From the NCBI GenBank assembly GCA_964384485.1, contig CAYLLE010000003.1, forward strand, positions 14,323 to 78,322: a stretch of DNA of 64,000 nt, written 5' to 3'. The stretch comes from CAYLLE01 sp964384485. Its GTDB lineage: Bacteria > Spirochaetota > Spirochaetia > CAYLLE01. Numbering within the stretch: the first letter of the stretch is position 1; each line of letters starts with the position of its first letter. The notes under the pieces were generated by a model. The model saw only the letters and a list, made by a program, of their open reading frames with translations, had not been told where the DNA came from and did no database searches. Position numbers and translations under genes: made by a program. This document shows positions 9,548 to 17,876 of this stretch, one piece after another.

Positions 9548-9889
9548 TCAACTCCAGACTTCATTTTTCACCGATTCGGCGAAGTCGGTCCGGGCATGTT
9601 TAAAAAAACCGGTCAGCTGAATCATCCGCCGCAGCTCCCCGGATATTTCTCCGTTTAACAGGAGCGCTTTGCTTCTGTTTTCCGCGTATTTATCAGCACT
9701 GCATAAAAGCTGAAGAAAGGAGGAATCAGCCTGCTTGACCCCGGAAAGATCAAGCAGGAATGTTTTCCCTCCGGCCAGTATTTTTAAAAACACAGCCCGC
9801 AGTTTTTCAATCCGGTCTACCGTCATGGCCCCCTGGAAAACAACCGCGATACTATTTCCGGATTTTCTGCAGCTAATTCTGTTCTTCAT
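9548..9889 (-). CDS. STAS-domain protein (anti-sigma antagonist-like)
   Basis: A 113-aa single STAS domain. The segment LLDLSGVKQADSSFLQLL matches the conserved phosphorylation-site loop, with Ser56 in the usual place. It sits between the MCP (4 nt) and cheA (3 nt) and is presumably co-transcribed. STAS proteins usually switch partners with anti-sigma kinases, but small STAS proteins also occur in chemosensory operons, where their role is not established. The C-terminus is more basic and divergent than in SpoIIAA. A scaffold or partner-switch role here is inference. Confidence 0.8.
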   Translation of the reverse strand: MKNRISCRKSGNSIAVVFQGAMTVDRIEKLRAVFLKILAGGKTFLLDLSGVKQADSSFLQLLCSADKYAENRSKALLLNGEISGELRRMIQLTGFFKHARTDFAESVKNEVWS

Positions 9890-9893
9890 AATC

Positions 9894-12044
9894 TTAATAC
9901 TCTTCGTAATCCTTATCGCTTATGTCTTTTGATCCCCGGTTGTTCTCATCGATAATGCCGGAAAGTTTTATTCCGGTTACCTGTTTTTCCTGCCTCTGAT
10001 TTTTGACTGCTTCCCCTTTTACCGTGTTATTGCCGTTTCCATTCCCGCTTCCGCTGCTGTTACCATTACCGTTACCATTGCCGTTTCCGGTGTTGGGAGA
10101 TGTCTGTTTAACTTCGATTTTCTGCTGTTTCGGTTTATCCAGGGATTTGATTTTTTCCTGTCCCGGCTGACCAGCGTAGTCCTGACCGACTTGGAAGAAC
10201 GATACAACAGACCGGAGATGTTCCGCCTGACCAGCCAGTTCTTCCGATGTCGCCGCCATCTCTTCGGATTGGGAAGACTGCTCTTCCGAAGTTGCCGCGA
10301 CCTCTTCCGAAGATGCCGCGTTCTGCTGGATAATCGAATCCAGATCGTTCATTGCCTTATTTATCTGTTCGGCTCCGCTGTTCTGCTCCCTGCTCGCGGC
10401 GCTGATATCCTGGACGAGTTCAGCCGTTTTCTTAATATCCGGTACTATTTGCGTCAAAAGTTCTCCGGCCCGTTCCGCCACCGCTACGCTGTTGGTAGAA
10501 AGTTCGCTTATTTCTCCAGCCGCCTTCTGACTGCTCTCGGCCAGTTTCCGGACCTGGGCGGCAACCACGGCGAATCCTTTTCCGTGCTCACCGGCCCTGG
10601 CCGCTTCGATCGCGGCGTTCAGGGACAGCATGTTTGTCTCCCGGGCGATATCTTCGATGATGGTTATTTTTTCCGCTATCTTTTTCATGGCTGCAACAGT
10701 ATCGGTAACCGCCTGCCCCCCGTCTTCCGCGTCTTTAGCAGCCTTCAGGGATATCTTCTCGGTAACCGACGCGTTATCCGCGTTCTGCTTGATGTTAGCG
10801 GCCATCTCCTCCATGGAGGATGATACCTGTTCCACTGCCGAAGCCTGCTCCGTTGCGCCCTCAGACATCTTTTGAGCGGTGCCGGACATCTCTTCGGAAC
10901 CCACCGATACCTGCTGGGCCGCCTGGCTCATCTGCTGGCTTCCCACCGATACATTGGTGGAGGCTATCTGCACCTCCCGTATAACCCCGGCAATTTTCTC
11001 CGTCATATTGTTGAGGGAATTGGCCAAATCGGTAATCTCATCACCGCCGTACACATCCACGGTGGAATCAAAATGTCCTTCCCCCATTTTTGTGGCATGA
11101 TTTATAACCAGTTTTGTCCGTCTGATGATAGTCCGGACAATGAGGAAGATAATGATACCGACCACAATGACGATTGCCGCGGTAGTTATTATTCCAACAA
11201 GCTGGATTTTGTTCACGTCGGAGAATACATCGGACAGGTCAGCACCTACAGCAATTATCCATCCGGTAACATCGGTCCCGGATATGGAAACGATCTTCTG
11301 TTCACCTTCCCAGGGATAAAAAACCATTCCGTTCTTTTTCTGGATCATCTCCTGACCCCAGTCATGGATAGATATGTCTAGAGACAGAATATTGTTCTTG
11401 TCCGGATGAGCTAGAATCACACCATCGGAATTCATCATATACGCGTATCCTCTGGTTCCAACCTTAATCGGTGAGATAAATTCATCCGAAAAACCAAAAA
11501 GGGGAATTGTTGCCAGAAAAACTCCGGTGGTTTTCCGGTCGACCTTTACCGGACTGGCGATCACAAAAATAGGATTCCCTGTTACTTTATGAAGCATCAC
11601 ATCACTTATTACTGTTTCCCCACGAATAGCTTTCTGGAAATAATCCCTTTCACCTACATCAACCGTTCCAACATCAGTGGGATCATTAGAAGCCACCAAC
11701 ATTCCGGTATTGTCGGCAACATGCATCGTTTCATATTGCTTATACCTGGATAACAGATACATGATCCGGTCATTCGCCCGTTCAGTTACCTCCCCGCCCG
11801 GAGCCGTAAAGAGGGACGTAAACTCATCATCTTCAGACCACACTTCTATATCATTGCGGTTCCGTACCAGGTACTCGTCGAGCTGCCGGACCGCGGTATC
11901 GGATAACTGTTCCAGTTCGTGAATTGTCGCGCTTCTAATCGATTGCTGGGCTATAACAATGGATATAACCGCAAGCAGAACCATACCTGCTAATACTAAA
12001 AGCAGAGTTGGAATCAAAAACTTATTTTGAAGATTAAACTTCAT
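9894..12044 (-). CDS. Methyl-accepting chemotaxis protein, double-Cache type with long tethered tail
   Basis: A 716-aa transmembrane chemoreceptor. TM1 spans ~10-32, a periplasmic double-Cache domain ~35-280 (including RDYFQKAIRGE and GYAYMMNSDGVILAHP), TM2 ~283-305, HAMP ~306-360, and the signalling hairpin has its conserved tip near 468-500 (MLSLNAAIEAARAGEHGKGF). After about residue 625 comes a flexible tail with Gly-Asn repeats that ends in DYEEY. That ending fits the aromatic-x-x-aromatic pattern of CheR/CheB docking pentapeptides. Shine-Dalgarno AGGAGG precedes ATG 12044. It heads the STAS-CheA-HD-GYP-REC operon and has a sigma-54-type promoter 50 bp upstream. The ligand is probably a small organic molecule, as for other Cache receptors. 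Confidence 0.95.
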   Translation of the reverse strand: MKFNLQNKFLIPTLLLVLAGMVLLAVISIVIAQQSIRSATIHELEQLSDTAVRQLDEYLVRNRNDIEVWSEDDEFTSLFTAPGGEVTERANDRIMYLLSRYKQYETMHVADNTGMLVASNDPTDVGTVDVGERDYFQKAIRGETVISDVMLHKVTGNPIFVIASPVKVDRKTTGVFLATIPLFGFSDEFISPIKVGTRGYAYMMNSDGVILAHPDKNNILSLDISIHDWGQEMIQKKNGMVFYPWEGEQKIVSISGTDVTGWIIAVGADLSDVFSDVNKIQLVGIITTAAIVIVVGIIIFLIVRTIIRRTKLVINHATKMGEGHFDSTVDVYGGDEITDLANSLNNMTEKIAGVIREVQIASTNVSVGSQQMSQAAQQVSVGSEEMSGTAQKMSEGATEQASAVEQVSSSMEEMAANIKQNADNASVTEKISLKAAKDAEDGGQAVTDTVAAMKKIAEKITIIEDIARETNMLSLNAAIEAARAGEHGKGFAVVAAQVRKLAESSQKAAGEISELSTNSVAVAERAGELLTQIVPDIKKTAELVQDISAASREQNSGAEQINKAMNDLDSIIQQNAASSEEVAATSEEQSSQSEEMAATSEELAGQAEHLRSVVSFFQVGQDYAGQPGQEKIKSLDKPKQQKIEVKQTSPNTGNGNGNGNGNSSGSGNGNGNNTVKGEAVKNQRQEKQVTGIKLSGIIDENNRGSKDISDKDYEEY
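10028..10092 (-). repeat. Gly-Asn coding tandem repeat in the MCP tail
   Basis: Imperfect 6-bp tandem repeats (GGTAAC / GGCAAT type) encode GNGNGNGNGN, then SSGSG and GNGNGN. Because the unit is 6 bp, copy-number change would alter linker length without shifting frame. It probably forms a flexible spacer. Confidence 0.8.
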
Positions 12045-12093
12045 TTTCTTTCCTCCTGAAATAACCCGGGGGTTTTTAATTTCGTCTACCTAT

Positions 12094-12109
12094 ATCAAAA
12101 ACCGTGCCA
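12094..12109 (-). promoter_or_regulatory. Sigma-54 promoter of the chemosensory operon
   Basis: On the minus strand the sequence is TGGCACG, 4 nt, TTGAT: a perfect -24 half and one mismatch from the TTGC[A/T] -12 half. It gives a leader of about 37 nt before the MCP ATG. The next gene upstream encodes a sigma-54 activator. The rest of the 265-bp gap (12045-12309) holds no gene; a small inverted repeat, CATAA-4-TTATG, near 12247-12260 could be an activator site. Confidence 0.6.
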
Positions 12110-12309
12110 ATTATTTTTACGGTATAATTGTTTTCAATAAAGGGAATTAAAGAGATTCAGAAAATCTATATAGGGATTCGAAGGTGTAAACTCTTTTAGC
12201 CGGAATCAGTACCGTAAAACGTTCGGCAGGAATAATTCCTTTGAGCATAAACAGTTATGATGCTGTAAAGAAAAATTTACATGGAAAGAAATGTGTCGCC
12301 CGGAAAATG

Positions 12310-13716
12310 CTATGGGGAAAGCTTCATGGACTTGAGCCTGTTGCCCAGGGCCTGCCGGGTCATTCCCAGGAGGGCCGCGGCCTGGGATTTGTTGCCGCCG
12401 CTCCGGCGCAGGGCTTCCTGGATGAGAAGCTGGTCGGCTTCTTTTATACTCGGGAGTACACTGAAACCGGAAAACGGAGTAACCGCGCTTCCGGATGCCT
12501 GTTCGGTTTCAGGCTTCCGCGGAAACAGCTGGGTTCTCAAATTCCTTACCGGTGAGGCCCCTGCCCGGTTTTGCAGAACCATGTCCTGAACGATTCCCTC
12601 CAGTTCCCGGATGTTTCCCGGAAAGTCATAAAGACTCATGGTCCGGTAAAATTCCGGTGAAACCGCCGGCACCTTCCTTCCGAATTCTTCCGCGGCCCGG
12701 TGCAGGAAATGATTCACCAGGAGGGGCAGATCTTCCTTTCGGTCCCGAAGCGGGGGAAGGTGGATCCGGTGGGATTTAAGCCTGTAGTAAAGATCGTTCC
12801 GGAATTTTCCCTCTGCCATCTGTTCTTCCAAATTCTTATTCGTCGCGAAAACAAATCTGGCGTCGGTGGACAGTGGGGAATCGGAACCGAGGGGATAATA
12901 CTCCTTATCCTGTATAAGACGGAGCAGTTTTATCTGACTCTCCGGCTGAAGATCGCCTATCTCATCCAGAAATAAAGTACCCTGGGCGGCCTTCACGATC
13001 AAGCCGCTTCTGGAGGATTCGGCTCCCGTAAATGCCCCTTTTTGATGCCCGAACAGCGTATCCGAAAAAAAAGTGTCTTCCAGGCCGGCTATGTTGACCG
13101 GAACAAACAACCCCGGCCGGCCGCTGCTGCGGTGCACGGACCTGGCGATAAGTTCCTTTCCCGTACCTGTTTCTCCGGTTATAAGAATGGGGAGCGACGA
13201 CGGCGCTACCGCTTCAATGTACTTGAATATCGAAAGCATTCCCGGATCCCGGGTAATAATGTCGGAAAAAGCTTCCGGTTGGGACAGTTCTTTCTGCAGA
13301 AATATATCATTCAGCCGCTCGTTTTCCGCGGTTATCTCCTGAAAATCCAGCGCCTTTCTGATCTGAAGCTTCAGTTCTTTTATATCCACCGGTTTTACCA
13401 TGTAGGTAAAAGCCCCTTTTTTCATTGAATCCACAGCCGTTCCTACATCATCAACAGCAGTGATTATGATAACGGGGATACCCGGAAACTGTTCCCTTAG
13501 GCGGGGAAGAAGATCGTACCCGGAGACATCCGGCATATTCATGTCCAGCAGAATAAGAGAAGGACGGCGGCTTTCGGTGAGCTGCAGAACCTCCGAACCG
13601 CGGCTGCAGCTGACTGCGTTTGTGTATCCTTCCAGGGCCAGAGCGGTTTTGAGCGCAATCAGGGCCTGTTCCTCATCATCTACCACAAGAATTGGCGCTA
13701 AAGTCGATTCACCCAC
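12310..13716 (-). CDS. NtrC-family sigma-54-dependent response regulator
   Basis: Receiver domain (ILVVDDEE, phospho-acceptor Asp in LILLDMNMPDVSG), then the AAA+ domain with Walker A GETGTGKE, the sigma-54 contact loop GAFTGAE and Walker B LFLDEIGDL, then a C-terminal Fis-type helix-turn-helix (GGNKSQAAALLGMTRQALGNRL). It would oligomerise on phosphorylation and open sigma-54 promoters. I chose GTG 13716 because GGAGGAGG lies 6 nt before it; an in-frame ATG at 13743 lies upstream of that ribosome-binding site. The GTG overlaps the kinase stop by 8 bp, so kinase and regulator are a coupled pair. Its likely nearest target is the adjacent MCP promoter at 12094-12109. Confidence 0.93.
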   Translation of the reverse strand: MGESTLAPILVVDDEEQALIALKTALALEGYTNAVSCSRGSEVLQLTESRRPSLILLDMNMPDVSGYDLLPRLREQFPGIPVIIITAVDDVGTAVDSMKKGAFTYMVKPVDIKELKLQIRKALDFQEITAENERLNDIFLQKELSQPEAFSDIITRDPGMLSIFKYIEAVAPSSLPILITGETGTGKELIARSVHRSSGRPGLFVPVNIAGLEDTFFSDTLFGHQKGAFTGAESSRSGLIVKAAQGTLFLDEIGDLQPESQIKLLRLIQDKEYYPLGSDSPLSTDARFVFATNKNLEEQMAEGKFRNDLYYRLKSHRIHLPPLRDRKEDLPLLVNHFLHRAAEEFGRKVPAVSPEFYRTMSLYDFPGNIRELEGIVQDMVLQNRAGASPVRNLRTQLFPRKPETEQASGSAVTPFSGFSVLPSIKEADQLLIQEALRRSGGNKSQAAALLGMTRQALGNRLKSMKLSP

Positions 13717-16162
13717 CGGGCGCCTCCTCCGATGATTGTCCATGCCTGGGTAGAGTTACCGTGACCGCGGTGCCCTCGCCTTCCCGGGATTCGAAACTGA
13801 CGGTACCGTTCATCCGTTTCAGGATATTGTAAGAAACCGAAAGTCCCAGGCCGGTTCCTCCCCTTTCCTGTTTCGTTGTAAAAAACGGATCTACCGCTTT
13901 GGAAATGGTTTCACTGGTCATACCTTCTCCGTTATCCTGAAAGATAACCGTTACCGTGTCTCCTTCCTCCCTAATTACAATTCTGAGTCTTCCGCCGGAG
14001 GATGACACCGCCTGGCACGCGTTCGCAATAATATTGATAAATACCTGTTCCAGCTCATAATAACTGCCTAAAACCATGACCGGGGACGAATACTCCACCG
14101 AAAAATTTTCGATATTCTTTTTTATGGTGTCATCGGTTATGAGCACGGCGGATCGGAGTACGGCGTTCAAATCCACGGGATACAATTTCCCGCCGTTTTC
14201 ATACCGGATGAAATTTTTCAGGTTCTTGATCAGCTTTTCGATCCGGAACGCCCCTTCTTCTATCCCCTGAATCAGTTTAGGCACCAGGTTCCCGACGGAA
14301 TCATAATCCAGCGAACCTAGCCGCATATCCTTTAAACTTATTTCCTTTTTGCTGAGGTAATCGGTAAACTCGTTCCATAACCTGGAGAGATTCCTGGCAT
14401 TAAGGGAGATAAAGTTATTCGGATTGTTGATCTCGTGGGCAATACCGGAAGCCAAAGTTCCGAGCGAGACCATCTTTGATATTCGGGCAAGCTCCTTTTC
14501 CTGGGTCCTCCTCTGAGCCTCAACCTTCATCCGCTCGGTTAAATCGATTCCTATTCCCAGGATGAGCTCTCCCTCCCCTTCCCGCGAAATAAGGGAATAG
14601 TGCCATTCCGCCGGAACGGGGTCTTCTTTGGACCGGAAGTTCAGCATCAGGCAGCCGACCTCGTTATCCCCGAGGGCGGCTATTTTTTCCCGGTATTTTT
14701 CGGCGGAATCTGAATCCATGAGCGAAAAGATGTCAGCCGAACGTTCACCCACCGCGCCTACGGTGTTCCGGAAGACCATATTCGTCATTATCAGCTTCCC
14801 GGACATGCTATGGGCTGAGAACATTACCGGCATGGTAGACACCATCCGGTTGCTGAATTCGAGCTCTTTGCGGAGGGATTCTTCCGCTTTTTTGCGGTCC
14901 GAAATATCAATAGTGATTCCGGTTATTCGGACGGGTACACCTTTATTGTTCCGTCCGGTTATTCTCCCCCGGCTCATCATCCAGCCGACCGATCCGTCCC
15001 GTTTCTTAACCTGGGCTTCGGTATCGGCGCCGGAAAGAGCTCCGGATTTGAGCTTTTCAAACAGTTCATGAGTGGGGTCCACATCGTTCGGGTAAAGGAT
15101 CTCTTCCCGCACTTTTTCTATTGTGATAACTGAATCATCCAACTCAAGCATATCCATGAGGATATCATTCACTTCGATTGTGTCCCGGACAAGATCCCAT
15201 TCCCAAATTCCTATCCGGGCACCTTCTAAAACGAGGGTAAGCTGCTCTTCCAGACGCTGCCGTCTCGTTTCTTCTTCCTTCCGGGCATGGATATCCTGAA
15301 ACACTCCGGCCATTTCCAGGATTCTGCCGTCCTCCCGCCGGTGGATCACCTTGCCGGATATTTCCAGCCACCGGTATCCCCGGTCGCCTGTCAAAAAACG
15401 GAGCTCGATTTTCGCGAGTTTCTCCACGGCTTCTTTCCGGACCATTCCAAGGCTCCGGATCCATTCATCCGCGGAAGGCATATCATCGGGATAAAGGATG
15501 CTTTGGAAATAAGAGATCGGAAATGATACAACATTTCTGTCCATACCGAGGAGGCGTGATGATTGATCATTTATAAAAACCTTCCCCGTCAGGCTGTTCC
15601 AGGTCCAGAATCCCAGTTCCGCGGCGGTTACAACCATATCCAGGTTATCCCGGGTCCGGGATAACTCTTCTAAATACGCGCCCAATTCTTCCCGGGCATT
15701 CGAAAGCTGTTCGTTTCTATCCTGTAAGTCCCTGTCTTTTGCTTCAATTTTTTCTGCGAGAAATTCTGATTCCCGTTCAACCTGTTCTTTTTTTCTGGCA
15801 CGGTCTAATGCCCGATCAAGGGCTTTTCCGAGTACCTCAAAATCGGTTACAGGCTTCATGATATAATCCCATGCGCCGTATGTCAGGGTGTCAATCGCGT
15901 CTTCAATCGTCCCTTCCCCGGAAATTACGATAAGCGGCAGATTGGGATGTTTTTTACTGATTTCGGCAACGAGCTCTTTCCCGTCAATTCCGGGCATCCG
16001 GAGATCGGTAAAAACAGCGTCCGGAAGATAGGATTTGAGCATTTTCACCGCGTCCTCTCCGGAGCGGGCAGTCAGAACACTGAAACCGTTCCTTTTGAGA
16101 TACCGGCTTAAAATCTGGAGGATTTCCTGATTGTCATCGACAATAAGTACTGTCTTGTTCAT
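13709..16162 (-). CDS. Receiver-PAS-histidine kinase
   Basis: An 817-aa soluble kinase. An N-terminal receiver (LIVDDNQE, Asp in FTDLRMPGIDG, Lys in YIMKPV) is followed by a coiled coil (~125-175), three PAS-type domains (~180-540), the dimerisation/H box (GIAHEINNPNNF) and a HATPase with N box NIIANACQA, G1 DNGEGM and G2 GGTGLGLSVS. There is no membrane span, so it senses a cytoplasmic signal or is fed through its own receiver by another kinase. ATG 16162 overlaps the MutS-like gene by 4 bp with AGAGGAAA as ribosome-binding site. The gene downstream is its probable NtrC-type partner. Confidence 0.92.
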   Translation of the reverse strand: MNKTVLIVDDNQEILQILSRYLKRNGFSVLTARSGEDAVKMLKSYLPDAVFTDLRMPGIDGKELVAEISKKHPNLPLIVISGEGTIEDAIDTLTYGAWDYIMKPVTDFEVLGKALDRALDRARKKEQVERESEFLAEKIEAKDRDLQDRNEQLSNAREELGAYLEELSRTRDNLDMVVTAAELGFWTWNSLTGKVFINDQSSRLLGMDRNVVSFPISYFQSILYPDDMPSADEWIRSLGMVRKEAVEKLAKIELRFLTGDRGYRWLEISGKVIHRREDGRILEMAGVFQDIHARKEEETRRQRLEEQLTLVLEGARIGIWEWDLVRDTIEVNDILMDMLELDDSVITIEKVREEILYPNDVDPTHELFEKLKSGALSGADTEAQVKKRDGSVGWMMSRGRITGRNNKGVPVRITGITIDISDRKKAEESLRKELEFSNRMVSTMPVMFSAHSMSGKLIMTNMVFRNTVGAVGERSADIFSLMDSDSAEKYREKIAALGDNEVGCLMLNFRSKEDPVPAEWHYSLISREGEGELILGIGIDLTERMKVEAQRRTQEKELARISKMVSLGTLASGIAHEINNPNNFISLNARNLSRLWNEFTDYLSKKEISLKDMRLGSLDYDSVGNLVPKLIQGIEEGAFRIEKLIKNLKNFIRYENGGKLYPVDLNAVLRSAVLITDDTIKKNIENFSVEYSSPVMVLGSYYELEQVFINIIANACQAVSSSGGRLRIVIREEGDTVTVIFQDNGEGMTSETISKAVDPFFTTKQERGGTGLGLSVSYNILKRMNGTVSFESREGEGTAVTVTLPRHGQSSEEAPGG

Positions 16163-17784
16163 TTTCCTCTGTATGATTTTTTAATTTTTTCGTAGCTGAT
16201 TCCGAACCGTTCAGCGATATCCCGGGCGTAACTCCGGCCGAGAGGAGGTCCCGGACTGATACGATAGGTCCGCTTTATTCCTGTTTCCTCGTCGGGATAG
16301 GCGCTCACTCCGGCCACAAGGCTCCCGGCGGCGGCGGCGGGAAATTGCTTGTTCAGAGTCTCTAAATCTTCAGCCAACTCATGCAGATGGGTTGCATAGA
16401 TTCCCCGTACTCCAATGTGGAGAAACGATTTTAGAATATCCCTGCCGATATAAACCCCCTCTCCCGGAGCGGTGCTGGAAAGCGTTTCATTCAAAAAAAC
16501 CATACTCCGCGCGGTTATTTTATCAAACATTTGAGAAAGGCGCGATGCCTCCTCCGCGAGTCTGCCTTCCTGCCTCTGGGCGCCTTCCTCCGCGGGAAAG
16601 TGGGTTACCACCGTATCCGCGGGAGTTATCGATCCCGATTCAGCGGGAATGAACAGACCGGACTGGCCGAGGATTTGATAGATCCCGGCGGAACGGAGGA
16701 ACGTTGTTTTCCCTCCCTGATTAGGTCCGGTAAGTACCCAAAAAGATGATTCCCTGTTGTCGAAATAAAAATCATTTTTAACGATTTCCGATGCTTCCAT
16801 CTGCCCCGCCAGCAGGGGGTTGTATAATCCCCGTACCCGGCCGGTTAATGTTTCGTCCCTGTTTATTTCGGGGACACAGACCGGCAGACCCATTCCGGTG
16901 AGCCGCCGTGCCGCATTTTCAGCGAAATCATAAAACCGGAGCTCCCGCGCGGCGTTTGAAAATGCTCCTGTCTGGACGGAAAGGTACTTGCTTAAAACAC
17001 GGGATATCCTCCGGAACGCGGGTTTAAGAATATCGGCAAGGTCCTGGAACAGGGGAGAGAGGGGAAAATCTTTTCTGCCGGAAAATCCAAGGGACGGATC
17101 ACGGTGCATGGGTCCTTCCGGAGCATATTCACTTTTCCCGCCGAGAAGCCGGTCAATTAAAGGTGATTTCCGGAAAGCAGTCTCATTTACGGACAATAAC
17201 GCCGCTTCAACGGGCCGAAGCCGTTCATTCAAATTAATTCCGACAGTGATACTGCGTTTTTTACGGATCCCTTCCTGCATCCCGGGCAGTTCATTTTTAA
17301 GTGATTGAAATTCTCCGCTGTGAAGAATCACCTCGATGATTTCCCGAAACCGGATTAAACCCCGGGATTCCAGGGGAACACCGTCTAAAGCGGATCCGAA
17401 TCCTTCAACACACTGTCTAAAAAGTTCCAGTTCTCCCAACCGCCAAAGCATATCAAGTATGGGGGCTTCCAGATTCCGTCTGGTCTGTACTGAATACGAT
17501 ATTTCTTCAACCTTCGGGAGGAGTTCCCGGAAATCATGTACCAGCTGCGGATGATCCATAAGGTCCCGGAAAATTTCCTGCCGATACCGGATCACATCGG
17601 GATCGGAAGGCGGTGAAGCGAGTATGTTCTTTACGAAGGCCGCCTGGGTACCCTTGGGCAGAATTGAATTGATCAGACCGTCTATATCAAGATCCATAAA
17701 GGTCTGACCGGGAATACTGCCGTTTTTCCCATCTGTTCCCGCGGGTTTCAGAAGGCTCAGGGCGAAAAGTTGTTCTGTCATCAT
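16159..17784 (-). CDS. MutS-related ATPase (stand-alone core and ATPase domains)
   Basis: A 541-aa MutS-family protein without the mismatch-recognition domain. The N-terminal ~320 residues correspond to the helical lever/core region. The ATPase domain has Walker A GPNQGGKTTFLRS, the signature HFPAEEGAQRQEGRL, a Walker B variant MVFLNETLSSTAPGEG (Asn where MutS has Asp) and the switch YATHLHELA. Such stand-alone proteins are known, but their function is not settled; ordinary mismatch repair is unlikely. It is first in an operon with a histidine kinase and a sigma-54 activator (4-bp overlap), an odd partnership. Two ATGs (17784 and 17781) are possible and neither has a Shine-Dalgarno. Confidence 0.85.
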   Translation of the reverse strand: MMTEQLFALSLLKPAGTDGKNGSIPGQTFMDLDIDGLINSILPKGTQAAFVKNILASPPSDPDVIRYRQEIFRDLMDHPQLVHDFRELLPKVEEISYSVQTRRNLEAPILDMLWRLGELELFRQCVEGFGSALDGVPLESRGLIRFREIIEVILHSGEFQSLKNELPGMQEGIRKKRSITVGINLNERLRPVEAALLSVNETAFRKSPLIDRLLGGKSEYAPEGPMHRDPSLGFSGRKDFPLSPLFQDLADILKPAFRRISRVLSKYLSVQTGAFSNAARELRFYDFAENAARRLTGMGLPVCVPEINRDETLTGRVRGLYNPLLAGQMEASEIVKNDFYFDNRESSFWVLTGPNQGGKTTFLRSAGIYQILGQSGLFIPAESGSITPADTVVTHFPAEEGAQRQEGRLAEEASRLSQMFDKITARSMVFLNETLSSTAPGEGVYIGRDILKSFLHIGVRGIYATHLHELAEDLETLNKQFPAAAAGSLVAGVSAYPDEETGIKRTYRISPGPPLGRSYARDIAERFGISYEKIKKSYRGK

Positions 17785-17821
17785 GTGTAACCTACTGCAG
17801 GATACACCGGACGGTCAAATA

Positions 17822-17864
17822 CAGCACATTTTTTTTCCGGTGATGCCGATTCATGTAAATGCTT
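17822..17864. mobile_element. 43-bp MITE-like element with 9-bp target duplication
   Basis: Starts CAGCACATTTTTTTTCCGG and ends GTAAATGCTT. It is flanked by perfect 9-bp direct repeats GGTCAAATA at 17813-17821 and 17865-17873. The interior GATGCCGATTCATGTAA is identical to the copy at 1159. It separates the GH1 gene from the MutS-like operon; read on the minus strand, the inner repeat supplies a -35-like TTGACC. Confidence 0.7.
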
Positions 17865-17876
17865 GGTCAAATACTG

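Noticed and set aside
10028..10092. Gly-Asn repeats as a phase-variation switch
   Set aside because: The unit is 6 bp, so slippage cannot shift frame; only linker length would vary.
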